Of a DNA stretch of 64,000 bases, positions 47,965-59,022 are shown one piece after another. The stretch is from Arthrinium phaeospermum (lineage: Eukaryota; Ascomycota; Sordariomycetes; Amphisphaeriales; Apiosporaceae). Location: contig QYRS01000010.1 in assembly GCA_006503535.1 (NCBI GenBank), positions 1,364,001 through 1,428,000 on the forward strand, given 5' to 3'. The position numbers and the translations under genes were made by a program. Within the stretch, counting starts at the first letter, position 1. Every line of letters begins with the position of its first letter. The notes below the pieces were generated by a model. It was not told the DNA's origin, did no database searches, and saw only the letters and a list, made by a program, of their open reading frames with translations.

Positions 47965-49138
47965 TTTGACTAACTTGCTGCCGCTCGAAGTCTCGTTGGC
48001 AGAATGATATTTCGGTCCAGGCTGTAATGAGTTGGGATACGTGATCTTGGTGGTGGCGGGAACGAATTCACCTTTTGACTGGAAGGCGCCCTGGCAATTT
48101 GATTTGACAGACTGCTTACTTTACTGTATATGGTCTGGCAAATGACGTCATAGTAGAATACATGTAACACACATACAAATACAAATACACAAGTTGCTGC
48201 AAGCCAATCGTTCGCCGTATGGGTGCTAATGCGGAATGAGCTGAACGAGGGACAGGCTGTAGGTCTAGCGCCAAAGACAGCGGCTTTGGTTGCTCCCTTG
48301 GCCAGATCCTGGAGGTAGTTGGACAAACCGCATTTATGCCTTGCGCGCGAAATAGGACCAAAGACCCCGAGGGGAGTGGATTCGCCAGAAGTAAGTATAC
48401 GACGACGGGACTTCATATTGTTATTTTTAGGTTCCCTCAGCAATGAGCGGGAGTTCACCAGAGGGATGGGACCAAGGCCCACGACTCCCCTGGCACCTGG
48501 TGGACACCAACGCTAAGGGCCGTTAAATGCCCCCTCTAAGGTTACAACGAGGGGCAGAGCTGGGGGAGCGCAACAGCGCCAACTGTGTGGCCCTGTGAGA
48601 ATCAACCGGTCAAGTCTCCAGCAGATCAAAAAGCGACAATCTCAATGCAACAATTAAGGTACAAATGCGCTGTTGCTAAAAGGTAGGTACTGCAGGCCAA
48701 GTGGTGCAATATATTCCAGTGGTCGCTAAGTGGTTTCAAAGAACTAGACAGTTTCCTATTCAATGGCAATTCCTTTTATGAACGGAAGTATGCCGCAAGG
48801 GGCGGAATCGACACAGAAATTGGCACGCGACGAGAAGGTATGAAGCTTGAGGGAGAGCTCTAGGCCGACCTATTTACACGGACACCTGCGACTACTTATG
48901 CAAGGAGATATATCCCTCCCATTGGGTCTGTCACATGGTCCGAAGCTAGCGATTCATGAGTGCGAGTTAACCTGCCGGAGCTGGTTACATGCACCATCAC
49001 CAATACCGAGATTGTCGCCACACTCCAGCTAGGTTGAGAAACCCATCGCCTCGATAAACACGACCGTCAGGACTGTCATCTTGTAAATTCTGCAGGTCGT
49101 TTCATGAAGTCTGAGCCCACTGGTTCATCTCCGTTACG
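47965..49138. other. Intergenic region without a supported gene
   Basis: Frames on the minus strand at 48116-48482 are open but lack an ATG at the start of the longest and show no domain. Nothing else is recognised. Confidence 0.4.
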
Positions 49139-49696
49139 ATGCAGCTGCTTGAAAATAACGAGCAAGAACAACTGGGCACTTATAGCCTGTCTCTAGACCG
49201 GGCATTCTACGGCCGAGACTATGATGCCCCCGACGACTATGACACCGCGCGGGAGTCCCGCAAATGCTTCATCTCCCGCCGCCCGAGCTACATCCATGTC
49301 ACCAAAAGCACGAGGGGTTCGAGCCAGGTAGCCGGCGCCACCCACTTGGGAATCCTCGACCAGTTGCCCAACGAAGTCATCACCGCGATCCTGCAGTACT
49401 GCACCGTCAGGACCCTCCTTTCGCATGTCCTGCGCGTCAACCACGCGGCGTATGCGATCGTCAAACACCTACCCGGCTTTATACCCCTGACTGAGGCTTT
49501 GAGAGATAACCTCGCCCGCTCGATTGGGCATTACACGCGGATCTGGTCGGCGCTCATCCGCATCAGCCCGTATGCGACCATGCGCCATCTGCTGGAGAGC
49601 GGCACTTGTGGGAGGTGTGGGGATACCGGTGCCGAGCTGCGGCCCGCCCACGCCAGGGTCCTTTGCGATCAATGTCTTCGCCGTCCCCGGTACTGA
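49139..49696 (+). CDS. Short F-box-like protein with a CxxC pair, possibly truncated
   Basis: Single exon of 185 residues from the ATG at 49139. After a polar N-terminus of about 70 residues comes LGILDQLPNEVITAILQYCT, then VRTLLSHVLRVNHAAYAIVKHLPGF, an F-box. Two CxxC pairs follow at the C-terminus (CGRC and CDQC, with ELRPAHARVL between), as in a common group of fungal F-box proteins. In that group the CxxC region is followed by another 150 or more residues, whereas here the frame stops (TGA) 6 residues after the second pair. Either the gene is truncated by a mutation or a downstream exon is missed; the sequence after 49696 shows no obvious continuation. SCF adaptor function would be the family role. 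Confidence 0.6.
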   Translation: MQLLENNEQEQLGTYSLSLDRAFYGRDYDAPDDYDTARESRKCFISRRPSYIHVTKSTRGSSQVAGATHLGILDQLPNEVITAILQYCTVRTLLSHVLRVNHAAYAIVKHLPGFIPLTEALRDNLARSIGHYTRIWSALIRISPYATMRHLLESGTCGRCGDTGAELRPAHARVLCDQCLRRPRY

Positions 49697-50012
49697 GGAG
49701 ACTACGGGCTGGAGTTATTGGGACCATTGCCTCGGGACTGTTTAATTGGGAGATACGCGGGTCACCTGGTTCGCCGCGCTTCCTCATCTCGATGTTTGAA
49801 GAGTGGTATTCATCTGGGGCTAGATGAGCAGTATCAGCATTTTGAAATGATCTATTGACCAGTATCCTGACCATCCTCATCTTAAGTTGTGCGCAAGACC
49901 AAGCCCAACCGCAGAACCACCCCTAGTAGGTACCTCTTTTGATGACTCCACGACATGATGATCCCTCATCCTAGGTGGAGGAAGCGCCTCAACAGGCATT
50001 CCAGTCCAGAAC
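49697..50012. other. Intergenic region between converging genes
   Basis: About 300 bases follow the F-box-like frame and precede the GH31 stop codon. No feature is recognised. Confidence 0.5.
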
Positions 50013-53000
50013 TCAAACCGTCGTGGTAATGACCACCTTAGCGTTCCGCCACTCCTCGACGGGGATCCGCACGAGACTACACCTCTTCTCATGGTTAGTC
50101 CAAGCCCTGTACGACGAGCTGCACTGCTCCGTGTAGATACGCAAAGAATCAAGATCGACGTCCCGGGCGTGCCAGATCGCGAGCCGGTACTCCTCCCCCA
50201 ACGTCCGGCGCACCTCGTCGTCGCTGAAGCCCGAGCCCACCGGCGTGTGGACCGTGATGGTGCGCACGTCCCGCCAGGTCGTGCCGCCGTCTTCCACCTC
50301 CTCGTTGGTGCGGATCGATATCTGCTGGATCCGGACCTCGCGGAACTGGCTCCGGGCCTTCTGGTCGCCGTACGCGTTGACCAGCTTGCGGCTCGCCGAC
50401 TCCGAGATCTCGGCTTGCTGCATGGCTAGCCAGTCATTTCCAGGGGCTGCGGCGCGGGAGACTCCATCGTCAATGTACATGCTGTATTTCTATTGTCGGG
50501 GCGGGTAGTGTCAGCTCCTTTTCCATTTCGTTAGGCACACAGAAGAAAGGAGGGACGACTCACGTTGTCCTTGCCCGGGTAGACGTGGATGGTAACAGGA
50601 ATGGCCGGCTCCTCGGCCAGCCCCGGGATGTCCGTCCGGGTGCGGTCCGGCACCGCCTGCCGCACCTCCTGCTGCGGGATGATGGCGCCCTCGCGGATGT
50701 ACATGGGCGTGACGAACGGCAGCTGGGCCTCGTGGTAGTCGATGCGGGCGTCGTAGTCGATGTAGGACCCGCCGCGGACCTTGGGCTCGAGCGGCGCGCC
50801 CGGCGAGTCGGGGTCGGTGTCGGGGCGCAGGTTCATGGGGTACCAGGCGTCCGGGTAGGGCAGGTAGACGCTGGTGATGCTGTCGCCCTTTTCGGACCGC
50901 GACTGCATGGGCGGACACACGAGCAGATCTTTTCCGCAGGTGTACTGGTGGGACGTGTACCATTCGTTGGTGGTGAACAGAGAAGGGTCCCTAGTTCTTA
51001 GGTTAGTGGGTGTCTTCCAGGGCGCGTACTCCAGCCAACTTACAAAGGATCCGAGATGACCATGGAGCGGGCGATAGGCAGTCCGCGGATGGCGTTCTCG
51101 AACATGGCGTCGTAGAGCAGCTGGATCAGGCTGTAGCGCAGGCGGACGAGGTACCTGGTGACGGGCAGGACGGAGCGGTAGAGGGCCTTCTGGTCGCCGG
51201 GGATCTTGTCGTCGTTGGTGAGGCGGTAATTCTCGTATTCGAACGGCTCCTGGAACCACTTCTTGCCCTTGCGGACGTAATGATTTCTCATCCAGGGGAG
51301 TAGAGAGTAGGCACCATACCAGCGGATCATCAGTTCCGGATCAGCAAACCTGTCCCAATCCTCCACCGGTTCAAAGCCGCCCACGTCGGCGCCCGAGAGG
51401 GCGACACCGCCGAGTCCCAGTGCGAGGACCTGCGCCACCGAAATGCTGAAGAACTCCCAGGTGGAGCTGTTGTCACCCGTCCAGAGACCAGCATACCTAT
51501 CGACTCTTGGTGTTAGTGTTTGCTCCTTTTCCCAGGAAGAAATTAATGCAGTTGCTGGAACATGATGCGAGTTCTGAAATAACGACTTACCGCTGGGCGC
51601 CGGCGAAGCTGCCACGACCGATGATGAAGTTGCGCTTATCCTCGCGCCCCTTGAGCTCGTGCAGCCCCTTGAAGGTGGCCTTGTGCAGGTTGAGGCTGTA
51701 GAGGGACCAGATCTCGATGGCCCGCTTCTTGGCCTTGGCGACGGGGTCGTGGGGCCAGCCGTCCGAGTCGAGCAGCAGGCGGAAGGGCCACGACTTCATG
51801 TCGCCGTACTGCTGCGCCATGCAGGGCGACGTCATGTCCTGCCAGACGAACTCGAGGCCCTGGTCGAACAGGAACCGGTACTGCCGGCCCCACCACCGGC
51901 GCACCTCGCCGCGGTTGAGGTTGGGGTAGAAGCCCGGGCTGCCCTTGCCGCCGCCGTAGTCGACGCCGCCGTGGAAGGGCCAGCCGCTGTCGCGGTTCGC
52001 GGCAAAATCATAATCGTCGCCGTACGCGGGCCGGTCAGCGTTGGGGTCCTGCAGGTACCGCGTCCCCTTGCCGAACTCGAGGTAGCGCTCGTCGTGGACG
52101 GGGTTCACGGACGGGTCGTCGTCCCGCTCGTCCCGCACAAAGTAGTTGTCCTGCTTGCGGTCGCCCGTCTCGCCGGACCCGCGCCAGGCGCTCTCGTACG
52201 TCTCGTAGACGAAGCCGTCGGCCTCCGCCTGGATGCTGATGACGGGCGTGATGTTGGTGCTGCACTTGACGCCCTGGGCCCGCAGCTTGGCGAACATGGC
52301 CTTGGGGTCCGGGAAGTGGCCCGCGCGCGTGTCGATGGTGAAGGTCTTGTAGTTGCGCTGCATGTCGACGTCGATGTGCATGCCGTCGAGCGGGAAGTCC
52401 CACTTCTTGTACTGGTCGGCGTAGTACTCGACGAGCTCCTGGCTGTCGTACCCGTAGCAGCCCTGGTGGTGGCCCAGGATGTAGCGCGGTCGCAGCCAGG
52501 GCCGGCCGATGATGGAGGTGTACAGCTGGATGACTTGCCCGATGTCGTCACCCGCCATGAAGATGCCCTGGAAGCTGTTGAACCGGGTGGCGATGCTCAG
52601 TCGGTCGGGGGCATTCTTGCCAAGATCGACCAGGACGTGCGAGTAGTTGTCGATGAAGGTGGCGACCTGGGACATGTAGCCGGGCTGCGCGTTGACCTGG
52701 ATCCAGTACGGCTCACTGTGATACAGTGGTTCCTTATCACACGTAGGGCCTTCGTCGTAGACATTGAAGTACCTCATGTTGTCGAAGTTGAAGTAGTTCA
52801 TGTAGGTCTTGTCCTTGAAAAGATGCTTGCCACCCTGTTCGCCGAAACCCAGGTACTTGGCCGTGAGGGGCTTGTCGACGTTCAGAATGGTGGCATCCTC
52901 CTGGTACAGGAGGGCCCGCGACTTGGTCTCCCATATGATGGCGTTGGCACGTCCGTACTCGTGGGGGATGCTGTCGCACGAGTTCAGAGCCGGGTGCTGG

Positions 53001-53625
53001 AGGGCGGGACTCGAGTCGACGGTGCCAGTCGAGGCAATGGAGCGTACGGCCGTGATCTTGAACGGGTTGCGCTGGATCCAGAGCTGTACGATGATTTTCT
53101 GGGAGCCGTCGTCATCGGTTCGGACCGACTGGAGCAGGTAGAACTGGTTGCTGATGGTCTTGAATTCGACGGTCCATCTCAGACCTTCGGCGGTGTCGAG
53201 GACTTCGATGAGCTCAGTCAGGTCGTCTTGGACAATCGTGCGTCTGAGTGGGATTTCTGTCAGTTCAACTTCAGAGTTCGGTTGGCATACTAGGAGGGAG
53301 GTACTTACGTATTGTAGTCGGAATGGTCCGAGGCTTCCTGGAAGCGGGGGTTGAATCGGATTCTCCAGATGCGTGGCCGCATGAACTGGACGACCAAATG
53401 CTTCCCGTCGTCAAAGCGGAAGATTTTACCGTACTTCTCGCAGACGGGGTTGATCCTGCCATCTTTGCCTTTCTGGTCTTCGGCATGGTACTCCAGAGAG
53501 TTGGGCTGATGGGTCTGCGAGTTTCCGCTCACTACATCGGGAAAGAAGTCATCCGCAGGCGTGAAGGTGAAAGGGTCCCGGGCCTTTGGGTGGTGGGCAT
53601 AGCTGGGATCATCGTTGCGGGGCAT
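50013..53625 (-). CDS. Glycoside hydrolase family 31 enzyme, alpha-1,4-glucan lyase-like
   Basis: Five exons at 53625-53309, 53243-51591, 51496-51044, 50990-50564 and 50489-50013 (introns 65, 94, 53 and 74 bp) give 1108 residues. GH31 motifs are clear: GHHQGCYGYDSQELVEYYADQ, then DGMHIDVDMQRNYKTFTID, then VWQDMTSPCMAQQYG with D575 as nucleophile, and WTGDNSSTWEF with D665 as the second catalytic acid. No signal peptide is visible, so the enzyme is probably intracellular. The length near 1100, the HIDVD-Q-N-TFT motif and WQDMTSP fit fungal and algal alpha-1,4-glucan lyases better than ordinary secreted alpha-glucosidases. Lyases release 1,5-anhydro-D-fructose from starch or glycogen. A broken aldos-2-ulose dehydratase-like gene lies divergently 1.7 kb away, which supports that reading. 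Family GH31 is certain; lyase activity is inferred. Confidence 0.85.
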
Positions 53626-55341
53626 GTTGTACAGACAAGGAGGGGGCTATATAGGAGGTAATATAGGGGTACAAATTTTGAACTTTGGCAACCAAACGGC
53701 TTGCTAATATCGTTTGCTTCGAGCCTATTGAGCCGAAGACGACATGGGACGGCGGTGACACTCGCCTGGTATAAATAGCTAGCCCATTGTGTCTTGGCCT
53801 ATGCAAGCCTGACTTCGATATTAGTACTACTCAGCATATGTTGTTTTCTGGCTTCACTTCCACACCGCATATCATGGTTGCATCACAGTCGCCAGGTGTT
53901 CATCACCAATTCGTGCATCGAACAAAAGTAATTGAAAAAAGATGACCTGCATCGTGCCGTTCCGGAGGGCCTCCGTGCTGCGGCTGAGATCCAAGTCAAT
54001 GCAAGGTTCCACCGACGGAAGTCTTTTCTTCAGAGCTTAGCAGGTTGCACCCGTTTTCCACTATTCACATCAAGGCATACAAGCTCTAGGTTGGTCCTGA
54101 TACGCAACGTTTGTCTTATATATCTCGGTACTACAGGGCTGCAGAAGCTGTGGTGACACAAAACCTAATTGAAGTCGGGGTAGCATTCCGTTGGGGTTGG
54201 AGAACCTGGGCAAACTCCAAACCCAATTCCTTTCCCGTCACTTTGCATGAACTCAGATGAGCCGCAACTCAAAAGTCAATGCTGTTGGTAGAAATTCAGG
54301 ACTTTGTATGCAGGGGAGAATCCCAACGCCAGCTGTCTCGGTAACGCCGGCACATGGCGTATTGTTGGGATCAAAGTTTTACTTCGTCTTTCTTTATGCT
54401 TCAAACCTGAAGGCGACGACAAGATGAAGTCGCACTGCCATGCCTCCTATGTCTATTGGCTACGCAAAACACCGATGCATGTACGGAAATGCACCCCGCC
54501 TCTACCTTGCCCTTGCAGAAAGTCTAGAACCAGCTGGTCCGTCAAGTCGCCATGAGAACAAACCATCGAGTCTTTAACATACTTATGAATAAGCTACGAC
54601 TACAGTCCAACGACTGCTACGGTGGGCAGATTTCGGGTAATTACATCTATACCACAGGCTTTACAACAGAGCACGATAATTACCTTAATAGTGTGCAGCG
54701 GGGGCGTTCAGCGGATGCAGCCTCAACTATTAGGTATTAGGGTGTCTTATCTCTTGAGAGCTGCCTACATGTTGGCAGTTCAGTCGTGGATGTCCGTTGG
54801 GGGCCAGTCCATTCCATTCACGTCGAACATATAATATAGACAGATAAGGCCCGACAACAGAACCAATGAATATACCAAAAGGCAGACAAGAATCATCAAA
54901 TAGGAACCTTAATATCTCTTTGCTATCATGAGTACCTATCCGCCAATCTGAAGAAATTCCGAGCTCCTCGAACAGCGTCTCTCCGCCATCATTTGGCTCT
55001 GCTGTGATCCAACCTGACAGGAAAGATGGATAATACTGGGTAGAGACCTTCAAGTTCTCCAAGGACGACAGAGTGCCTGATGTCTCGGTGTAAGAGCTGA
55101 AGATCCTCCTAATCAGATGGGGACATTGAGTACTGATTGATCCGCCCTTAAGCTCTGGTCTCGTTTCTGGAAAGGTTGAGTTCCTTGATAACCCTATCGC
55201 AGACGCAGAGTATTACAAGAAGAAGATGAACGGCGTCGGGGGTTCAAAGAGGGCCCTAACATCGAAAAAGGTCAGTCCAGGCTCGAAACATGAGCGCCCC
55301 TGAACGCCACCCTTACCAGAACCACAGCGTGGACGATATAA
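53626..55341. other. Intergenic region between the GH31 gene and the dehydratase-like pseudogene
   Basis: This holds the GH31 promoter. No intact gene is seen. Short frames up to 110 codons (54730-55062, minus) have no domain. Missing N-terminal parts of the dehydratase-like gene might be hidden near 55200-55340, where the coding-like sequence fades out. Confidence 0.4.
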
Positions 55342-55990
55342 GTGATTGGCGATTACACCAAACGCTCGCCCGTTGCCCTTGTGGCTTACGATATTACTGG
55401 AAACGGCTTGAATGATATCATTCTCTGCTGCGACTACGGCCCATTCATGCTGCAATGTGACCCCAGGGCGGCCACATCATCTGGCTCGAAAACCCAGGAC
55501 GGGATAACCTCAAGGATAGCTCTGGAAAGAGCATTATGTTGGCAGATAGCCTGCCATACACAGGGTAAGGATCTTTTTCGCCCCCGGTCTCACCGTCGCG
55601 ACCACGACCGCGGACGCCATGCTCGCCATCGACGACAAGGAGCTGGGCGCCCTACTGCTGCGCTTCCGCCCGCTCAAGGAGCCTAAGTCGTCCTTCTTCC
55701 AGGCGGCGAGCATGCGAAGCTTCCCCTCCGCCGACAAGGTCCCGGTCAAGACCACGCTGGCCCTCCCCTCGCAGCTGCAGAGCCTAGAGTTCAACAAGGT
55801 CGAACCCCTCTGGTAGAGCGCGCTGTTTCAAGGCGTCGACTTCTACAACCTGCCCAGGGAGGCGTTTGACTGGCTGCCGATGGAGCAGCTCGAGTAGCAC
55901 GGGGGCTTGTGGGACCGGGACTCGGACGGGCGGTCCAAGAGGACGGGCAAGAAGGTGGATACCGTACGGTATGTCAAATGTCCTGTGTAA
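55342..55990 (+). pseudogene. Broken aldos-2-ulose dehydratase-like gene
   Basis: Three coding-like pieces lie in three frames. Piece 1 (55342-55466) reads GDYTKRSPVALVAYDITGNG then LNDIILCCDYG, an FG-GAP/VCBS-type repeat. A single-base shift near 55464 leads to piece 2 (55467-55565), GGHIIWLENPGRDN. Piece 3 (55571-55990), after an apparent large deletion, contains GVDFYNLPREAFDWLP and HGGLWDRDSDGR, which resemble the cupin-like C-terminal part of the same enzyme. In-frame TAG codons at 55814 and 55895 both sit where CAG is likely. Aldos-2-ulose dehydratase acts on 1,5-anhydrofructose, the product of glucan lyase, making microthecin or ascopyrone. The end is cut off by the AT-rich block. The identification is by motif memory, so a search is needed, but the pieces agree with one another in order. 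Confidence 0.65.
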
Positions 55991-57866
55991 AGCCCGTGTA
56001 ATTATATAATATATAATTATAATTACGAAAAATATAAATAGGACGGCTTTCGCTTTTTTTAATAATTATAATAATAATTAATAATTTAAATAATATAACT
56101 TTTATTTTAATAAATTATAAACTTAAATCGGCGTTTATAATTAAATATTATACTTCCTTTATTAATATTTATTAATTTTATTTTTTAAATTTATATTAAA
56201 TTAAGTTATATTTTGTTATTTTTAACGGATTTTTTAAAGAAATAAAGAAATTACTACTTTATTTTTTACCTTATTTAATTTTTATATTATTATATAAATA
56301 ATTATAAATAAAAGCGAATTAAATTAATTAAAATAAAATATTTAATTAATTAATATTTAACGATTATTAAATATAAAAAATTTTTCTCGTATATAATAAA
56401 TTATTAATAAATTTTAAACTATAAACGCTAAAAGCGAAAATTTATAGAACCGTGAAAATTTATTCTTTTTAATAAATTTTTTAAAAAAATTATTTAATAT
56501 TAAGGAATAAAATTTAAAAAAAAAATTTAACGTTTTTACGTTAATTAATAATTAAAACTTATTTAAATTAAAAATATAAAACCCGGAAATAATTAATGTA
56601 ATTTAAAATAATAAAAGGGTATATATTTTAAAGGTTAAAAATTTCCGAGTTTTATAATAATTTCGTTAATTTTTTATAAGCGAGAAAATATAATATTATT
56701 TTTATTTATAATTTCGAATTAAATTATTATTATTTAATTTTTTATTTAATAAAAAAATCTTAACCGTCGTATTATAATAAAATATAACGAATATATAACG
56801 TTTATAAAGCGAAAATAATATTAATATTAAAAGTAATTTTATTTTTAAAATTATATTTGAATCGATTAAATTTAATAACTTTTTAATATTTATTATATAA
56901 AATAATTACTTTTAATAAAAAAAATATTATAAGGATTATTTAACGTAATTTAGGTATTAAATTTATCGTTAAATAATTATATAAGATAAAGTTTATATTT
57001 ATCCTTTTTTAATTAAAAAAAGTAAATTACTAATATTATATAGGTTTAAAAAGGTTTTAAAAACCCTTTAAATTTAAATTTATTTTAATATTATAATAAT
57101 TATTTTCTTTTTTGCGAATAACGGGCTTTCGTAATTTTAAATAGGGTTAATTTTAAACCTATAGAAATCGTAAAGTATATTATTATAAAAATACCTTATT
57201 AAAAAACCTCGTTATAATTTTTTTTATAAAAGAATTAAAATAATTTATTTATAATTTATTTTAATTTTTCGCGTAATAATATAAATTTTTATAAAATGTT
57301 TTATTTTCGTTGTTATTTTCTTTAAATTTCGTAACCTTTTTAATCCCGTTTTTTTATATTTAAATTATTATTAATTCTTTTTTTTATAATAATAAAATTA
57401 TTATTATATTTAACTTTATTTATTATTATATCGCGGCGGTTTATATTGTTAAAAAATAAATTTAAAAGTTATATAAAAAGTATTTAAATATTATTATAAT
57501 AGGGTATAAAAACGTTTATTATTTTTATATTAATATTTAAATATATAAATATAAACTTAATTATAATAAAAAGTCGTTTTTTAATTATTTTTAATATTTA
57601 TTTAATTTATTATATTATACGGTTTAAATAATCTACGGGAATATCTCTTATTAGATACGGCTAAAACGTTTAAAAGTTTCATTTAATCCCTCGCAGCTAA
57701 CCTATAATATAAAAGTATTTACCTCGATTAAAACTTAAAGTTTTAATATACTGCGTTATCGCACGCTTTTAAGCTTTTAACTTTATTAATTATCCTTTAT
57801 TTTAAAACATAATGTACATAATATAACCTTTTTATTTTCATAAAATGCGTCGTTATATTCGTAATT

Positions 57867-59022
57867 ATGCGACGTTTCCTAAGAATACGTATTATCTTAA
57901 ATTTGTATTACGTTATTTACTTTTTAAAATACTATGTAAAATACGTTTTTTTGAATATATTCATAATTAAACGTAGCTTTAATCCTTTATTATACGGTTA
58001 TTTATTAAAGCAGCGTAATTCGAAACGGTATAATAATTATAAGCTAAATACGTTTATTAATAAAAGTAAAGTTTCGGGTATTAAACGGCGAAAAACCGAT
58101 TATAATACCAATATATTAAATTCTTTTCGGCCTTTATTAAACGATGAAATAATTATAAAAGAAAAAAACGGTTTAAAAAAAAGCGTTAGCTAAGCGGATA
58201 TATTATAGAACTTAAGTAATAATATATTATATTGTCGCTGCGCTAGACCGGTATCAGTTATCTATAAACTTTATAAAAAACCGTTAATCTATATACGATA
58301 TAAATATTAAACTTATTTAATAAGCTTTTATAACGATTACAGCTAACTCCATCTTTACTTTTTAATAGCCGTTACTTACGTAGCCAACCTTGATATCAAT
58401 AGCCGTTAAAACGCTCGATAACGTTTAGCCGATAATTTAAACGATATAAATAAAGCTAATACAAGGTATATGGCTAATAATAATATCCAGATTTAAAAAT
58501 ATCCGCCGCGGTTATGAATTAAGCTTAAAAATAAGTTTTATATAAATAATAATAAAATAAAGCCGAGTAAATAATTTAAAAAAACGTCTGATAACGATAA
58601 AATCGATACGGCTAAATTAAAACTACCGAATAACCTTAATCTTTTAAAACCAGTACGTTTAAAAATATTAACTTATTTAAGCCAGTTATTAAAAGTTATA
58701 ATAATATAAACGAAACCCCGCGAGTTTTATTTTAACCGTTATAACGGCACGGCTTTTAAAAGTATTCTTTATAGCTTAATTTATATAGCCGAGCTCCTTT
58801 TATAACTTTAATATATAAAATTTATAACGGATATTATAAACAAAATAATATATAAAGCGGTCATCGAAATATAAATAAAATAAAATCGTATATAAAAAGA
58901 AAAAAGGGCGAGCTTAGCTAAAAGTATAAATCGGAAACGTCGCCGCCTTAATATAATTAACTCGTTTTTAGCATTTAATTTATATAAAAACGAAAAGCGC
59001 AAGTTATTAAATTCGCGACTAT
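57867..59022 (+). pseudogene. Relic reading frame inside the RIP-altered block
   Basis: One frame keeps coding-like character for about 385 codons. It starts with 108 open codons (57867-58190). In the rest, nearly all in-frame stops are TAA or TAG, the products expected from CAA and CAG after RIP, and they are fewer than the local base composition would predict. The downstream part, for example at 58700-58790 and 58900-59010, reads with mixed basic and hydrophobic residues. I cannot assign a family; a transposon protein is the likely origin. I give no restored protein. Confidence 0.35.

Noticed and set aside
48116..48482. Long open frames on the minus strand (about 120 codons from GTG)
   Set aside because: The longest has no ATG at its start, no domain, a proline/serine-rich low-complexity end and no splice-supported partner.
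51659..53293. A 544-codon plus-strand frame opposite the GH31 gene
   Set aside because: It mirrors the GH31 exons on the other strand, is rich in V, D, G and A from GC-biased codons, and has no domain.
53770..53777. TATAAATA upstream of the GH31 gene
   Set aside because: It reads on the plus strand while the gene is on the minus strand, so it is not in the right orientation for a TATA box of that gene.
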